The notes under the pieces: generated by a model
What the model was told of the DNA's origin: nothing
Databases searched by the model: none
What the model saw: the letters and a program-made list of their open reading frames with translations, nothing else
NCBI RefSeq assembly: GCF_036711975.1
Contig: NC_091967.1
Coordinates: 14,818,001 to 14,882,000, forward strand
Direction of reading: 5' to 3'
Source of the DNA: Onthophagus taurus
Taxonomy: Eukaryota; Arthropoda; Insecta; Coleoptera; Scarabaeidae
Length of the DNA: 64,000 nt
In this document: in pieces, positions 39,335 through 53,200 of the stretch
Layout of the letters: each line of letters opens with the position of its first letter
How positions within the stretch are numbered: the first letter of the stretch is position 1
Made by a program: the position numbers and the translations under genes

Positions 39335-39625
39335 ACTTAGAACTAGAAATATTCGGGTTTAGCCATTTTAAGAGACGAACGGCTAAACTTGAATATTTCT
39401 AGTCCTAGGTTTAGTGTTAGTTCTGGTGCTAGTGTTAACTCTAGTTTTAGTTATAACGTTAGATTGTTGTATATTTTTATTAGACTAAAACTAGCAACAC
39501 TAGACCTAGAACTAGAATGTTTCGGGTGTTTCAACTTCTAGGTCTAGTATTAGTTCTAATGCTAGTGTTAGCTCTACTTTTAGTTGTTATTCAGCGTTAC
39601 ATTGTTCTATATTTTTCTATATTCT
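39335..39625 (+). repeat. Fold-back/CTAG-rich repeat element, copy A
   Basis: It starts with a hairpin: arm AACTAGAAATATTCGGGTTT (39341-39360, then AGCC), with a near-complement ending TTGAATATTTCTAGT at about 39404. It continues with imperfect tandem units of the type CTAGTGTTAGTTCTAG and ends in TTAGTTGTTATTCAGCGTTA followed by CATTGTTCTATATTTTTC. Part of the unit is repeated internally from about 39480 to 39620. No coding capacity. The inverse-orientation relative at 51165-51300 shows that it is an interspersed family. Confidence 0.7.
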
Positions 39626-42390
39626 GTGACTTGAACGGAAGTACTGGAATGTTAACCGAACTAAAGCTGATTGGAAACTAAGTTCACACGCTTGAATAAC
39701 TATTCAAGACTAATTCACTTTGTTACCGATCGAATTTTATGGAAGGAGACTTCTAGTGCTCGCGGAAATGTGACTGGTTTAATTATCTTGAAGATATTCA
39801 CCAACAAAGCTACAACGTTATAGAATATTAGTTTTAGTGAGCCTCACGGCTAACGCATCATCAATTATGTACCATATTGGTTGATGAAACGAGATTGCTT
39901 TGATGTTTCATATTATGGTGGTTTAATTAGTTCCTTATTAAATTCCTTATTAAATTAATTCAACAAACCCTTTTCGTATTAATTAAGCGATATATATATT
40001 TTTAAAGTCTCAAACATACTGTAATTATACTTCATTTAAGGGGATTTCATTTAGTTAAAGTTTATTTAGTACTAAGACTTACTTAGTTTTCGTGTTTTTT
40101 AAAGGATTATTCTCGTATTAACACGAAGCAATTTTCTAGTAGATCAAAGCAATTTCCCAACAAAGAACAGTTCGTTATGTTGCATCCGCTAACTAGGATT
40201 TACGTAGTTCTTGTGGTGCTGTGCTCCGTGAGCAGATGTTTCCATTTGGATGGTAAACCGCTTAAGGGCATTCTTATGTCAGCGTCAAAACGCAGAGAAT
40301 AAATCCCCCTGTTGGTGCCAGTTGTTTCAGTTGTAAACAATACCTGAAACTTGGACGTTTAACTAAACGAGACAACTTAATACTATAGGTTTACGTCTGA
40401 GTAGTTCTTTTAATGATAAATTGTATCTTAGAACTTTATGAGCGAAAATTTGACTTTTATTACAATGAATGAGTTGTTGATATCAAAACTAAAATGATTG
40501 TTGTGCTAAATTATAATTAAAAAAAAGAAAATGTTTTCTTTTTTTCGTAGAGTTAATACTCTTTTGTAATAAAAACAAGAAAAAAGTTCCAAACAGAGCA
40601 AACAATTAATCTGTTCTCAGGTCGAGAAAGGGTGGATTATATTAAAAAGAAAAAAGGGCTAAAATGAGGATAACGAACTTCCAGTCGCTAGCACGCATTC
40701 CTAACTCGTTGATTAACCCGGCATCTCCGTACCTTCTTTACACTTTATTATTTTTGCAGGACGAACCATTATAGCAGACGACAGGGCAACGCTTGGGTTT
40801 AATCACGTTTTTCCCGATTTATTTGTCTAATAACGCTCGCTAAATCCGAGCGATTTTTCTGTTCCGACGAGAATATCAGGACCAAAAATATCTAGAAAAG
40901 CAAAACGTTGTGGGAATTAATAATCAGACTTTAGCGGAGCATCCGCTTGCAGTTGTAATTTATTTAAAAGCACTATGAGGTAAAATCCGGAAACATATGA
41001 AAAACTAATTGAATTTTTTATTCAACAGAAACCCAAATAAAAACCAATTTATAGTACCTCTTTATTTTTAACCCATTGTGAGTCTTAAATCTAATTAAAC
41101 GTTAATTGTAATTAAATAAAACTATTTTTTTTACAATGATTACAAAGCAGTATAAAGCGGGTCAAAAATTAAATATTGTATCCCATTACTTGGTAGAGTA
41201 CCCTCATTTGCAAGGCAAATGTTGTTGCTTTTGTCGCCGCGGCAGCACGTGGCATAACAGCAACAAAGCAATACAGCCATTAAAATTAAAGTCACGCCTG
41301 AATAGCCGGGTCTTTTTTTGCAATGAATAAACCGTGAAAAGGCCATTTTTCCATTGGTAATTATTAGAGGGAATTGAAATTTTCCTGCTCAATATCCTAC
41401 AGTAGGAAATATAATTTTTATTTTTATTAAAAATACAACAACCCTAGTTTTGTTAATAGCCCATTAAAAACTAATTATTTTTCATTGATTGATTTTATTC
41501 AATTATTATGTACATTCATTCCTATTAAACTCTTTGAATCGCCATATAAATGTTGAAGTAAACAAGATTTTTGATGAATACTCAAAAATAGTTCAATATT
41601 TTATAAATAAAAAATAATGACACAAAAAAAAACGAATTTCTCGATACTGCGTTGGAAAATGTTATTTTCGTTGTTCTCCAGGAATTTATTATTAAAAAAA
41701 AATACGGTTTTTAATCTTTACAGCTATATTACGGCATAAATAAATAGTCGCACAAACATAAGTACAATCACATAAGAAGATTAAGAAGACATTCTCACTA
41801 TATCTATCATTAATAATAAAAACTACTATTAAATTAAGTATTTATTTAATACGAAAATATTTCTAAGCGAAAATCTATTTACACCGCAAACAAGTTATTT
41901 ATCTATGTAGTTATCTATGTACAAAGAATATTAAACAAATTAAAAAAGCTTCCAAGTTGTGCTTTGTCTAAATTTTTTCAACTTTTCCTGATTATTACTT
42001 AGATCCTTGACATCATATCAAATATGCAAACTTATATCACATTTAGTTCCACACGTAATATTATTCAGCTTATAACACTAAACAGTTTCTACTTTACATA
42101 GTTTATTCCTAGCAATTCTTTATTATTAGGCTTCTTATATATTAATTATAGTGTATGTACAATTACAATAAACTAATATCACAAACAATAATCTAAATAG
42201 AAATGAGAAAACTCAATTTTTTCCTCAGATATTATGTATTGCAATAGGACCGTTAAATTTTTTAAGCTTACCTTATAAAATTAGGCTTAAATTCTTAGAT
42301 TTAGAGACCTCATTTTTAGATAATTTAAATATCACTGCTATAAAAATATATACAATTTTATATTTAAATGTTGATTAAGTAACTATATGT
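39626..42390. other. Gene-poor DNA
   Basis: No exon or RNA gene that I can support. Confidence 0.3.
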
Positions 42391-42945
42391 TTCAATTGGT
42401 GGAATGAAACTCACTAATTTCCGATATGCCGGCGATACGACTGTGCTGGCCAAAGACAGAGAGGAGCTCCCTAAAATATTGGATTTGGTGAGAGAAGAAA
42501 GGCGAAGCTTGGCATTGCAAAATGAACATAAATAAGAAGTCACAGAATTCATAAACCTAGGCGCACTCATATGCAGCTAAAGTTGCAATGACCAACTTGA
42601 CAAAAATATGGAAAGACCAAATCACAAAAATAATTAGTAGTATTCCCGTTATATAGTATTCCTTGGACAAATAGACGCACTAACATATCTATACTGAAAG
42701 AGCTCGAGATCAAAGGCAGAGTATTCTCTATTTACAGGCGACGAATTCTACAATATTTTAGGCATATACTCAGAGGACATAGAAAAAGTAATAGTTCAAG
42801 GAAAAACAAAAGGCAGAAGACCAAGGGGAAGATCGCCAACTAGGTAGCTAGACCAGGTAAAAGACATAACCGACACACCGCTTCAAGGCCCACCTCAAGC
42901 GGGACAAGACCGCAAGTTATGCAGCAATAAACTAAAAGAATGCTC
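42391..42945 (+). mobile_element. Decayed LINE, end of reverse transcriptase and C-terminus
   Basis: The plus strand reads GGMKLTNFRYAGDTTVLAKD (the YADDT catalytic block with the first Asp of the DD pair changed to Gly), then VTEFINLGALI (the YLGxxI block), then RIPWTNRRTNISILKEL and RRRILQYFRHILRG, which match the conserved C-terminal region of endonuclease-reverse-transcriptase LINEs (RISWxDxVTNxxVLxR and RKLxYFGHxxR). Frameshifts and stops throughout; a dead copy. Confidence 0.75.
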
Positions 42946-45180
42946 ATAAACATTTCCACATATTAGCAAGTCTAAGCATTAAGTAATGATAAATTGGTCA
43001 CTATGTTTTAGAAGAGATGGCATAAGTATCAAGTTTATTTAAATTATCATTTATATATTTCTGAGCAGAAGCTTTTGATGACTATCAAAGATTTCAAAGA
43101 GATTTCCCAGCTTCAAGATTTTCCACAACTAAAAATATATTCGAAGTTCTAGTTCCAGAACATTATTATCGACTCCATCAACCTGAAGAATCTCAAAAAC
43201 AATCACACGATAGATGAGTTGTTACCAAGGCAAATAGTATTTGAACGAACTGGAAATGGTTATCATTAATGGAGTCGTAGGATAATAATGATGGTTTCTA
43301 TTTAAAGAACCACTGCTCACCCCGAACACTGAAGATTCTACATTTGGATATTCAACCTTAATTCCTGGCTTCGCACGACTACATCACCTTCTCTAAAATC
43401 ATTCTAGATAATAATCTCTTGCAACACATAGTGAAACCACCTTCATCCAATTTTAGAGCTTTGGTTTGCTATCATCTTCATCGCTAAATGAATTCTAAAT
43501 GGACGCAAACAACTCCTCAGTCTTCTGTCTGTTATAACAACACAGCACCTGACAATAAATCATTAAATATCAAATTTCACTAAAAGACCATGAAAGATTT
43601 TATCACTGGTGCAGCAACCACAAAAGAGAACATTTAAAACAGTGGACAGAAAAAGAACCTTTCCAAAACTCATACCACCTTGAACTGTTAAAGCATTCAC
43701 AGCTTTGAAATCGACATCAAAAATTATCCTCAAATATACGATGAGCAGGATATAATTCTTCTTCTTACACAGTTTTCTCCACACTCAGTTTTTGACTGTT
43801 GCAATTTTAACTACGAAATTTTAAAAAAGCACAATAATTTCAAGATGTATAGTGTTTATCATGATTATAAAGGCTTATACACTATTTATTTACTTTATCA
43901 ATTTAACGTGCCAGGTTGTATGAAAAAAACTAAAAAAAACTACTTTTTATATTTGATCCTGTTTCGTAATTACAAGGATATATTAATGGTATATCTTTAC
44001 TTAAAGTGCAAATTTATTTCAAACTACATTGATATGCGGTCAGGTTAAGTGCCACGTGAATGACGGATTTTGCCTAAAAGTTGATTCGGATACGATTTCA
44101 GTGTTATAATCATTTTGTTACCGTTGGCTAATTAAGTTTTGGTGTAACCGTGTTTATACACATGCGTATACGCATATACACACAACACTAAAGTGAAACT
44201 AAACTAAGTGAACCCCTTTCACCGCAATACTCCAACTTTCTTCATTGAAAATTAAAAAAATAAGTCTATAGATATTCAATAAGAAAACAACAAAAATTTG
44301 TCTAAAATATAGGCAACGCAACAAATAGGGGTAGGTTAATTGTGTATTTTCAACAGTGTTTCTTGCGCCAATTAAGAGTTAATGAAACCTCTTCTTGTGT
44401 TCCTTAAGGGTATATAATTGAATCGGATATCGATTTCAAGATGTAACCAGTTACAGTTAAGTGTTTACTGTAAACAAGTACTCTGTTCTAATTATTATCG
44501 AATATAACGACGGTGTTGTCACGGTGTTTACTTAAAGATAGTCTATCACTTGATAGATGTTTGCATGCAAAATTCATGTTTACTATATAGCGAGTTTTGA
44601 CTCTTGGATTATTGCAAACCGTCTAATCGGCAAAATTTTGCAAAGAAATAGCTAACTGTTTATGAAACTTTCAAGTATGGTCTAGTTCTAAAAGTGTTTC
44701 TGGAACCACATGCGCAAGAGTAATTCCAACATGTATTATATTTATATTTTAGAAGTAGAATCAATGTAAGCCTCTATAACACTCTTCTATAACAGTAACA
44801 ATGTATTGATCCATGAAAATTTAGCCACATTCCGAGAGTAAAATCTTCTAATAATACTTACAGTCACGAAAACTTGATTATTACTGGTAATAATGTACAA
44901 TATATATTATGAAGTATTATGTATATTGGTCGTGTGATAATTTATGATATAAAGAAATATCGGGAAAAAATCGATTCTTCGCGAATCTATATAGTCTTGG
45001 CTTTTTCAAGAACATTGTTACCAGAAGACTGTCATGGAAGATAGTATTCAACAAAAAGTTTTAGTTTGTTATGAGAAAATCTCTAAGATAAGGAATTGAA
45101 GGCAACTGATAGGTGTAAAAAGTTAAGGTAACGGGAGAAAAGTTGTTGTTGTCGCTCCATTTATCAAAGATTTCTAGAAA
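42946..45180. other. Gene-poor DNA
   Basis: No supported feature. A 12-bp palindrome TGCGTATACGCA lies near 44164; open frames here have no recognisable content. Confidence 0.3.
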
Positions 45181-45189
45181 AAACCAACA

Positions 45190-45990
45190 TGATTGGGATA
45201 GCATAACCTGACGCCGATCTGCACCCGAGACGTAGTATACGCAGGCGATGTTATATTAATGAGAGGCAAAGTAGATTTCTTGCAAAGAAACATCCAAATA
45301 TGAAAACATGTCTAAAAACTGAATGAGGAACGAAAGTAATCTATGATCCTACGCTTCGCTAAGAAAGAAGAAAAAGAAAACGAATAAAAAAATTAAGAAG
45401 TAAAATAATACAAATATCTAGGAACCATGATTGGTAAAGATGGCAAGATAGATCAAGAGATACGCACGAGATACATATCAAAAGCAAGTGGATGTGGATT
45501 AATATTATCCACATTCCATGTGAAGATTGTACCTAGTAACATGTGAGGTAGAATCCACAGTGAGGTAGAATTTAATAGAAACATTTCTTTTGACCTGCTA
45601 TTTGTACACCGCTGCTTCAACGTATGTATCAGAATATGATCGAAACGATGAACGTTGAATGCAGTTTTACGAGAAGATGGCATCACTAAAACGTTAAAAG
45701 GCAACAACCGAGAAGCTGAATTTACAGTAACTAAGATTTGGAGTAGTATACCATCAACATGGAAGAAGTTGTTACGAGTATTGATGGCCGAATCCTGAAA
45801 TCTCGGGAGAATAGAATGGCGATAAGAACAGTACCAGCAATGATAAACTAAAACAGTTTACATATGAGATTAACACTAGTAGTGGAAAACACTCCGCAAA
45901 AGTTGTGGCATCAAACAAAACTTACGTAAATAAAATTATTTACAACAATGTAAACTCAAAAATTCAAGAAATTCGAAAAAAAAGGTAAAA
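45190..45990 (+). mobile_element. Decayed LINE, reverse-transcriptase palm to C-terminus
   Basis: Plus-strand blocks in order: YAGDVILMRGKVDFLQRNI (YADD block with the first Asp again lost), KYKYLGTMIGKDGKIDQEI (YLG block), and later MAIRTVPAMI and ENTPQKLWHQTK. It is a different LINE lineage from the copy at 42.4 kb, judged by the YLG block. Multiple stops and shifts; non-functional. Confidence 0.7.
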
Positions 45991-47104
45991 GGTGTCATGA
46001 AATGGAAGAGATATCTGGTATGCATTTTTTATGCACAAACGCTACACCCCCACAATTCGACTTTATTTTTATGTTGAATAGTCCTTTATTTCCTTTACTT
46101 TTAGAAAGAATCCTAAATCAATTTTAAAAAAGCAGCACGGTAATGCGATATAATCTCGAAGTTGAAAAGAAAAGATTTTTTTATGAAGTAATTCTAAGAA
46201 AAAAGTGGTGGTAATAAAGGCGTCCAATTCAAAGCGTAAATGCTTCGCGCAATTTAATGCATTAGCAAGCTGTTAAATTTTAGTTGTGGAGTAAACCTCA
46301 CCAAGCATCATAATGATGTATCATAAACAAGCTCGTCTACTGCAGATTGTATATATTATCTGTAAAAAAACTTCAAATCAAGCTTCAAACTTCAAACCAA
46401 GAACACTGCTGATGTTTTGGTTATTTCATTAGAAAAAAATTGAAACACGTCCATCAATAATAATATCGACACATTATTTGTTGAAGATAAATAATTGTAG
46501 CTGTTAAATAACCCATGAGGGAATTTATGGGAACTGCACAACAATTTAGTGGAAATGAGAAACAGCTGCGCTGCCAGCGTATGATACTCAATGACCCGAC
46601 GAATGCTTTTTTATTGCTATTTGCAATAATTGGTGCAGTAAGAGGTCCAAAAACAAAGTTTACTAATTCGTTTTAATTATATCTTAATGTACTAATTTTT
46701 TGAACACTTAACGGGCCTATTACAAAATTATATTTTCAAACAATCTTATTGTCTTTAAAAGATTACTAAATGTTTCGTTTAAAACACGTTTTTTTTATAT
46801 TCTATTCATTCATACACGAGTACGTTGTTTCTTTACGTTTCTTTATAATTAATCATGCTAGTTAATCAAGATAAAATCAAGAACAATTCGTATTATCTAA
46901 ACTACAATCTTCACAAACTATAAATCTTACATTATCAGATTTCTAAAACTGAAACGTACATATTTACACTGCTGCGAATCACCAGTTCAATAGCCATTTC
47001 CCCTAAGGTCATCTAACACGTATTCTGTTTTGTTTGCGGTTGTAATTTCGTCTGTGGTCTAAACACATTGATCCGGAGTGGCTACTGGAGATATGTTGCT
47101 TACC
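45991..47104. other. 3' flank of the class B receptor gene
   Basis: AT-rich DNA downstream of the receptor stop codons (the gene runs leftwards). It presumably includes the receptor 3' UTR; no separate gene seen. Confidence 0.35.
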
Positions 47105-47217
47105 CTAACAACAACCGTGGAAGTTCTTCTTGAGGCAATCCATTGCGAGGCTCTTCGGCCGATCGCCCCTAGTCATACTTTTTCCTCTCCGACGTTTGGA
47201 TAGGAGGATCGAACGAA
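47105..47217 (-). CDS. Alternative last exon frame of the class B GPCR
   Basis: If the preceding exon is spliced from the second of two overlapping donors (GTAAGG, four bases after GTACGT), the last exon is read in another frame. It stays open for 36 codons, ending NFHGCC with a TAG at 47105-47107. It is basic (LLSKRRRGKSMTRGDRP) and ends in a double cysteine that could be palmitoylated. The first donor gives FVRSSYPNVGEEKV and a stop at 47173-47175. Which is used is not decidable here. Confidence 0.4.
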
Positions 47218-50200
47218 CTACGGAAGAGACAGAGATGGGATACGGTGAGTTAACGCTTAACTGGTCGCGTTTGCGGATTTGTTTAATATCTTAAAAGAAA
47301 TAGAAAAAGAAAAAGTGAATGAAAAATATTAATAACGAAGGGATGACTATTTAAAATCAATTAATTCACTTAAAAAATATAATAAACGATCTTAAAATAG
47401 TTTGCTTATTTCCATTGGTAAAGTAAGCAGAAAATTTTTCTTGAGAAATAATAACAGTGATAAATTAAGGGTAATTTTTGAAAGAAGGTATCATTTTTCT
47501 TATAAATTTCACCCTCTTTCTTTTAAATCAAATCCATTTCTTGCAGTTATTATTGTAAAACACCCTCCATCATAAAAACGTAACTATAATCTTCACATAT
47601 TTCACCTAGCACTAAAAACAACTAAAGAACGTAACAATTCAATACACTGGTATTCCTTTACTGCGTAAATATGTTAAGGACCTCTAAAAGGAGTGAGGTC
47701 GTTTTGAAACTTTTAGACCTTTACAAGCCATTGTAAGTGCACAGCATCATCCTTTGTGAATCACCTTTTCCAGAGTGGTGCAATAAAAGCATAAGGAAAC
47801 CGCTTCCGCACCTTAGAAAAGGGTTTCACTCGTGAAATAAATGTGATCAATACTATTCTGTAATATCTCCTTTTAAAATCTTTTTTAAAAGAAGACGTTA
47901 CCTAATTTACTATCTGGAAAATACATTCCAAATAAAATCGAAAAAAAGTAAATGTGAAAGAAGAGTAATAAGAGGTGATGGTATCTACCTTACGTACCGA
48001 AACCGTTGTAACAGTACATGAATTAGCCCTGGTTCTAACGGCCCACGCAGACCATTTCCTCTTTATTTGTGCTATGACCTAAGAAAAGAAATAAATAATC
48101 ATTAATGTGACAACAATATACAACAATAATGTATAATAATAAATGTTCAACGATTTCCTATACTGAGGTAGCTGGTGGCTGCAACTGAAACACATTGATT
48201 AAACTGAATGATGAATACATAAATTTAATGTTTCCCGATGCCCATGGCGTTTGTTGTAATTGAACTACACCGAAATGTCAACTGATCAACCTCGAAGGCA
48301 AACTGCTGTGTAAACGCCAACAATTTACTGCGTCTATTTAAACCATTTTTATTAACATGAATGAATATTAATTTTATTAATGAGTAACGAGCTTGTTAAA
48401 TATGTTTAGGGAGTAACTAAACATTACTTAGATGTCACCGCGGTAGATTTCATTTTTTATATCAAAAAAGGAAAATAAACTAATATTGAGGTAAAGATTG
48501 TGGGTATAATGGATAATAGGATGTTTGAAATTCTGCTAGTATAGGCTAAAATTAATATTTCAACATTTACAAAATGTATGCTTCATTTACCACAATCTAA
48601 CTATCTAATATCATATTGGTTTATATGATGGCAGTATACATCCTGAATGTTCAACAAGACGTTGTCCAAAACAAGACATCTCCGCACAGCTATAGGTGAT
48701 GCAATAGCAACTTATAGAGTAATATATTTATAACATATGGTGAAACGGACTTAAGTTATTGAGTAGATTTTAAGCATCTCTCTCGGCGGAGATGAAAGCA
48801 ACTGGACTTGATAGTGCTTTTATAAAGACAAGATGTGATTTAAAAACTAAGGTATTACGCGAGCAAGATTGGCACTTTTATAAGCAACATATCTTTATAA
48901 CAGAATGTTTTTGTTGATATCAAATTATTCTGTGGGAGTATGACTTTGACAATAAACATAGGATCACCAAAATAACAAATCCTTGTCTAGAATACCATAT
49001 CTAGGTTACTGTTCTTGTATACAGAATATAATCATTATCATTCTCATGTTTATAATGGGGAATGAAGAATAGCAATTATAGAGAAATAGCAACAGAAATT
49101 AAGGCTGCTCTGGATTAATACTTGCAATACAACATTAAAATACGAATTACGAACTAATTAAATGTTATATTGCGAAAAAAGATTGGGTGGAAAATATGAA
49201 AATTCAAATAGACTTTATATATTACTTTAGAATTTATATTACAATGGAAGTGGGAACGACGTTGAATAAAGCTGACTCGGCAACTTTGCTAACTCTATAA
49301 AACCGCACTCGGAAACTGTAAAGGCTTGATTTGAGGATAAGAATTATGGATGACATCATCACGGTATTTTCCAAATATTTGAATAACTGCATTTCAAAAA
49401 TCTGGTTATATCTACATAATCGGTTAACGACGACTATATGGAAGAATTTGGAAATGTGGGTGAGCTTTATAAACAGAATCCTTTAGTTACAAGGGAAATC
49501 TAGTGAAAAGTAGGGCCCTGGAACTCGTTATGAATCTGAAGTGCAGCCTTTCAGAAGTTGGTTTAGAAATTTGTTAAAACATATTTTAAGAAATATGGAA
49601 GTGACGGAATTAGGTTACGTCAAAATAAATTAAATGAAAATAAAATTTTTGGTACATTCATTACCTTAACAATACCGTAATAATGAAATCAGTCTTTCAA
49701 AAATACTTTATCTCTGCATTTCTAATTGTTTTAAATTCATATTTAAATGATTTGCATTTACACTTTTTGAAAACCTAATTTTGACTTAAACGGATGTAAT
49801 CTGTTAAGTTCAGGAAGATTGATGCTAAAGTCCCGTCGTAATTATGAAGTTTAATTGATTCAAGGAAGAGTTTAATCACCGCCTCAATTATCTGTCGAAA
49901 CTTTCAATCTATATCCATTGTAAAGTTACGCAAGAAGTTGAGGTTGAACAATTATCCAACAACTTTCAAAATTTCAGAGGTAATTTCAATTCAAAAAGTT
50001 ACTAAACATCTCTGACACGGGCTACAGGAATACATTACGAGCAGAAACTTTTAAAATATTCTACATTAATACAAAACTTTCATTTATGTTATCTATTAAA
50101 CTTACCTCTCCATTACAGAAGCAATAAAGTATGGCAACACACAAACCCTGAAATAAAAAAAAAAATTGTAAAATGTATTTTTTTTTGCGAGAGTCTCTCT

Positions 50201-53200
50201 TTTAAGAGGTTCTCATTATAGAAAGCACCTTAAGTATAAGTTTTCATATAAAGTGGTGTAGCTAAGAGTAATTTATTTGTGGTAACGCTGACGTAGTAAT
50301 TAAATCGAGTTCCTTCTAACTATTAATTAAAAAGTCTAGAAAGTGTGGTGATTTATGAATTCCTATGACGGCTTTCAGCAATCAGTCACTTAAAATAATG
50401 GATTTCGAAGCACGCAAATTAAAACTTAACTTAATTCTTTTAGTTAAATATTCACAAAAGAAAATTGTTATAATCTACATTAAAAAGCAATTTCAGTACA
50501 TTCAAAATATTCTTTAGATAATCGTTAAATTAATACTTTAAAAGAAGATTAATAACGTTAAAAAAACTAATCAAAAATGAAAGGGTAATAAACCTAAGAG
50601 CCATTTTCATGACGATTCGCGTTGCGCTGCAGGAATAACGAAGACAAATTAGTAAACGCTCGGAGGCATTTGCAAAGAAATCGATATGGAATGAACCTTG
50701 CACGATGTGCAATCGCGAGGTGTTCATCAATAATTTCGAAGAGTGGCAAGTAACAAAGCTCCCCCATAAAAGTGTCATTTCATTATATACGCGAGATATA
50801 CAGTAAATTTCATTTAATGGTCCGCACATCGGGGAATTTAAACCGCTTCAACTCCATTTTCAGCTCAAACAGCGACTGCAGAATTTCTATCGTCGAGTTA
50901 CGATGGTACTCTAACATTGCACCAATTAAAATCCATAGTCTCTACTGTTAAAATATATTTTCTCGCCTTCGTTTACTCGGCAGTACTTACTCGGGTTAAA
51001 GAAGGAAGATAAATATAGATAGTAAAAGATATATTTTCTTACCTGATGTATAAAATCCCTATACATATTAATCCGTTATATTAAAATGGGGAAGGAAGTG
51101 ACCGTTATATGAATAATTTTAATGCACATAAATTCGAACATCCACACCGTTGCATTCTTTATTAGTTAGTTCTACTTTTAGTTCAATAAAAATGTAGAAT
51201 AATCTAACGCTGAATAACAACTAAAATAAGAACTAACACTAGCATTAAAACTAACACTAGACCTAGAACTAGAAACATTCGGATTGATCCGTTTAGAATG
51301 ATTTCAAAATATTTTGTCCGTTCTAACGAGGTTCGCTACTCATAATGGAATTAATCAAATAGTACAAATACGTATTATAAAGAAAACACAAAAGCCCAAT
51401 TACCCACCACGCTTTACGCCTAGGTAAGACTGTAGTCACTTACCTTAATTGCGGTCGAAGTTTAACAGTTGAAATGACGCGTTAATTACAATCAAAGGGA
51501 AGTTGAATACTAAGTTCTGCCACTGCACCCGTCTTAAGGTAATTGGTATCTGATTACTCTTAATCTATTGAGCGGAGACGTCATTCGCATCAAGCAAAGT
51601 AGCCGTCAATTAATAAAGATAATTAAGCTATTAGAGACGACATCCAATTAGAGGTAATTTGCATGGAGATTAAATGTTCTATTAATCAATACATATTTCA
51701 AATGGAGAGATAATGTTATTTGTTGATTAAACGTGAAATATAGTAAAGTCGTCAATCAATATTCCTTTGTATTGGTATTTGTACTTCCTGAAATACAAAG
51801 CGGGGAATTCTAGATCAAATACTGGTGGAAACCCTTCATATATTTACTTTAACATTTTGGGTTGATTCGATCAAGACTTTGTTTGAATAACGGAAAATTC
51901 CTGTTTGCCTTAGCAAGGTGTAAATTAAGCAAATATAATTTGTCAACTATTATTTACAAAGGTCAACCAAATTAGAGTCTATCCTCATATTATGAAAAGG
52001 AGTAATAAAGTTTGTATGCATGTTATTGTTTAATATCCGCTGCAATTGAATTTTGGTATTCACATTACGTTGTTATGGTGCTAATATTACCACATACCAC
52101 GTTTACAAAATCAAATACAGTATCTAGATTGAAAATTCCAGACTCACGTTCACAGGAATCTAATAATGTATTCAACAATTTCTCATATCTACATCCATTT
52201 TCAAACATGACCTATACATTATGTCTATCCTATTTCAAGTAAAAATATATTAATATTATTAAAAAAAAATGTTTAAACAAAATTACGAAAACCTTTAACA
52301 CCGTTATAATTAAACTCACCTGGGGCGAAACTGTAACAGCAGACATAACAGCGTATACTCTTTCCCAAACGCTGTTATTCTCGGGTCGAAATGGGGTGAG
52401 GAGATAGTTGAGTCCTAGTAAAGGTACGAGAAGGAGTGTCGCTCTGAAATAAAACGAAAAATATCTCATTAATAAATGGCGTTGTCGAGAAGTTAACAAA
52501 ACAACCGCTACAAAACAAGTCTTTGTTCACAAAGGAATATTACAAAATAATTATAGAGGTATAACATTATTTTCGCAAACGTATCAATTACCTAAGTGCT
52601 TGGAGTGATGCACGAGAGGCGCCAGATCCTGCATGAGGAGCTCTTCTCAGTTTTGTGCACAGTACTCTTAAAATGTTACACAGAAAGAGAATGTTGAGGA
52701 TAATGATGCCGGAAGCAAGAACCACCTGGACGATGTTATACTTAGTGTCATCCATCCAGCATCTAAAAAAAATAAGTTAACGTTAAAAGGGAAATTTCTG
52801 GCGAGGAATAACTGTGCGTTAGAGGCATATTTACGTAGAAAAGATTTCTTTACATCAAAGACCCTTCATCGCCATGCAAATTCATCGTCCTTTCAGATGC
52901 CCCGAGAAAAGTTAAATATAAAAACTTCAGCGAAATTCATTACACGTTCATGGGTGAAAAGTTTCGTGAATTAACGCTGAGAAAAAGCTTGATCGCTTTA
53001 TTTATGTCGATAGGGAGGAGTTTATTTTCCTTTTAAACTATTTTGAACAATCGATCTTTTTTCAGAGTTTTGCGTCATGTAGCTTGTAAACAAGACTACT
53101 TATATTTTTAGTTAAACATAATTACAATTTCTTTACACCAGTAAATAATATTTTCATAACGATTATTTAATCGAAATATACACAAGATATATATAAAATT

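Noticed and set aside
44155-44190. Possible regulatory palindrome ACATGCGTATACGCATAT
   Set aside because: A 12-bp palindrome in AC/TA-rich simple sequence with no nearby gene; likely chance.
50530-50829. 99-codon minus-strand open frame inside a receptor intron
   Set aside because: The receptor reading passes cleanly from the TM6 exon to the TM7 exon without it, and it resembles no receptor segment.
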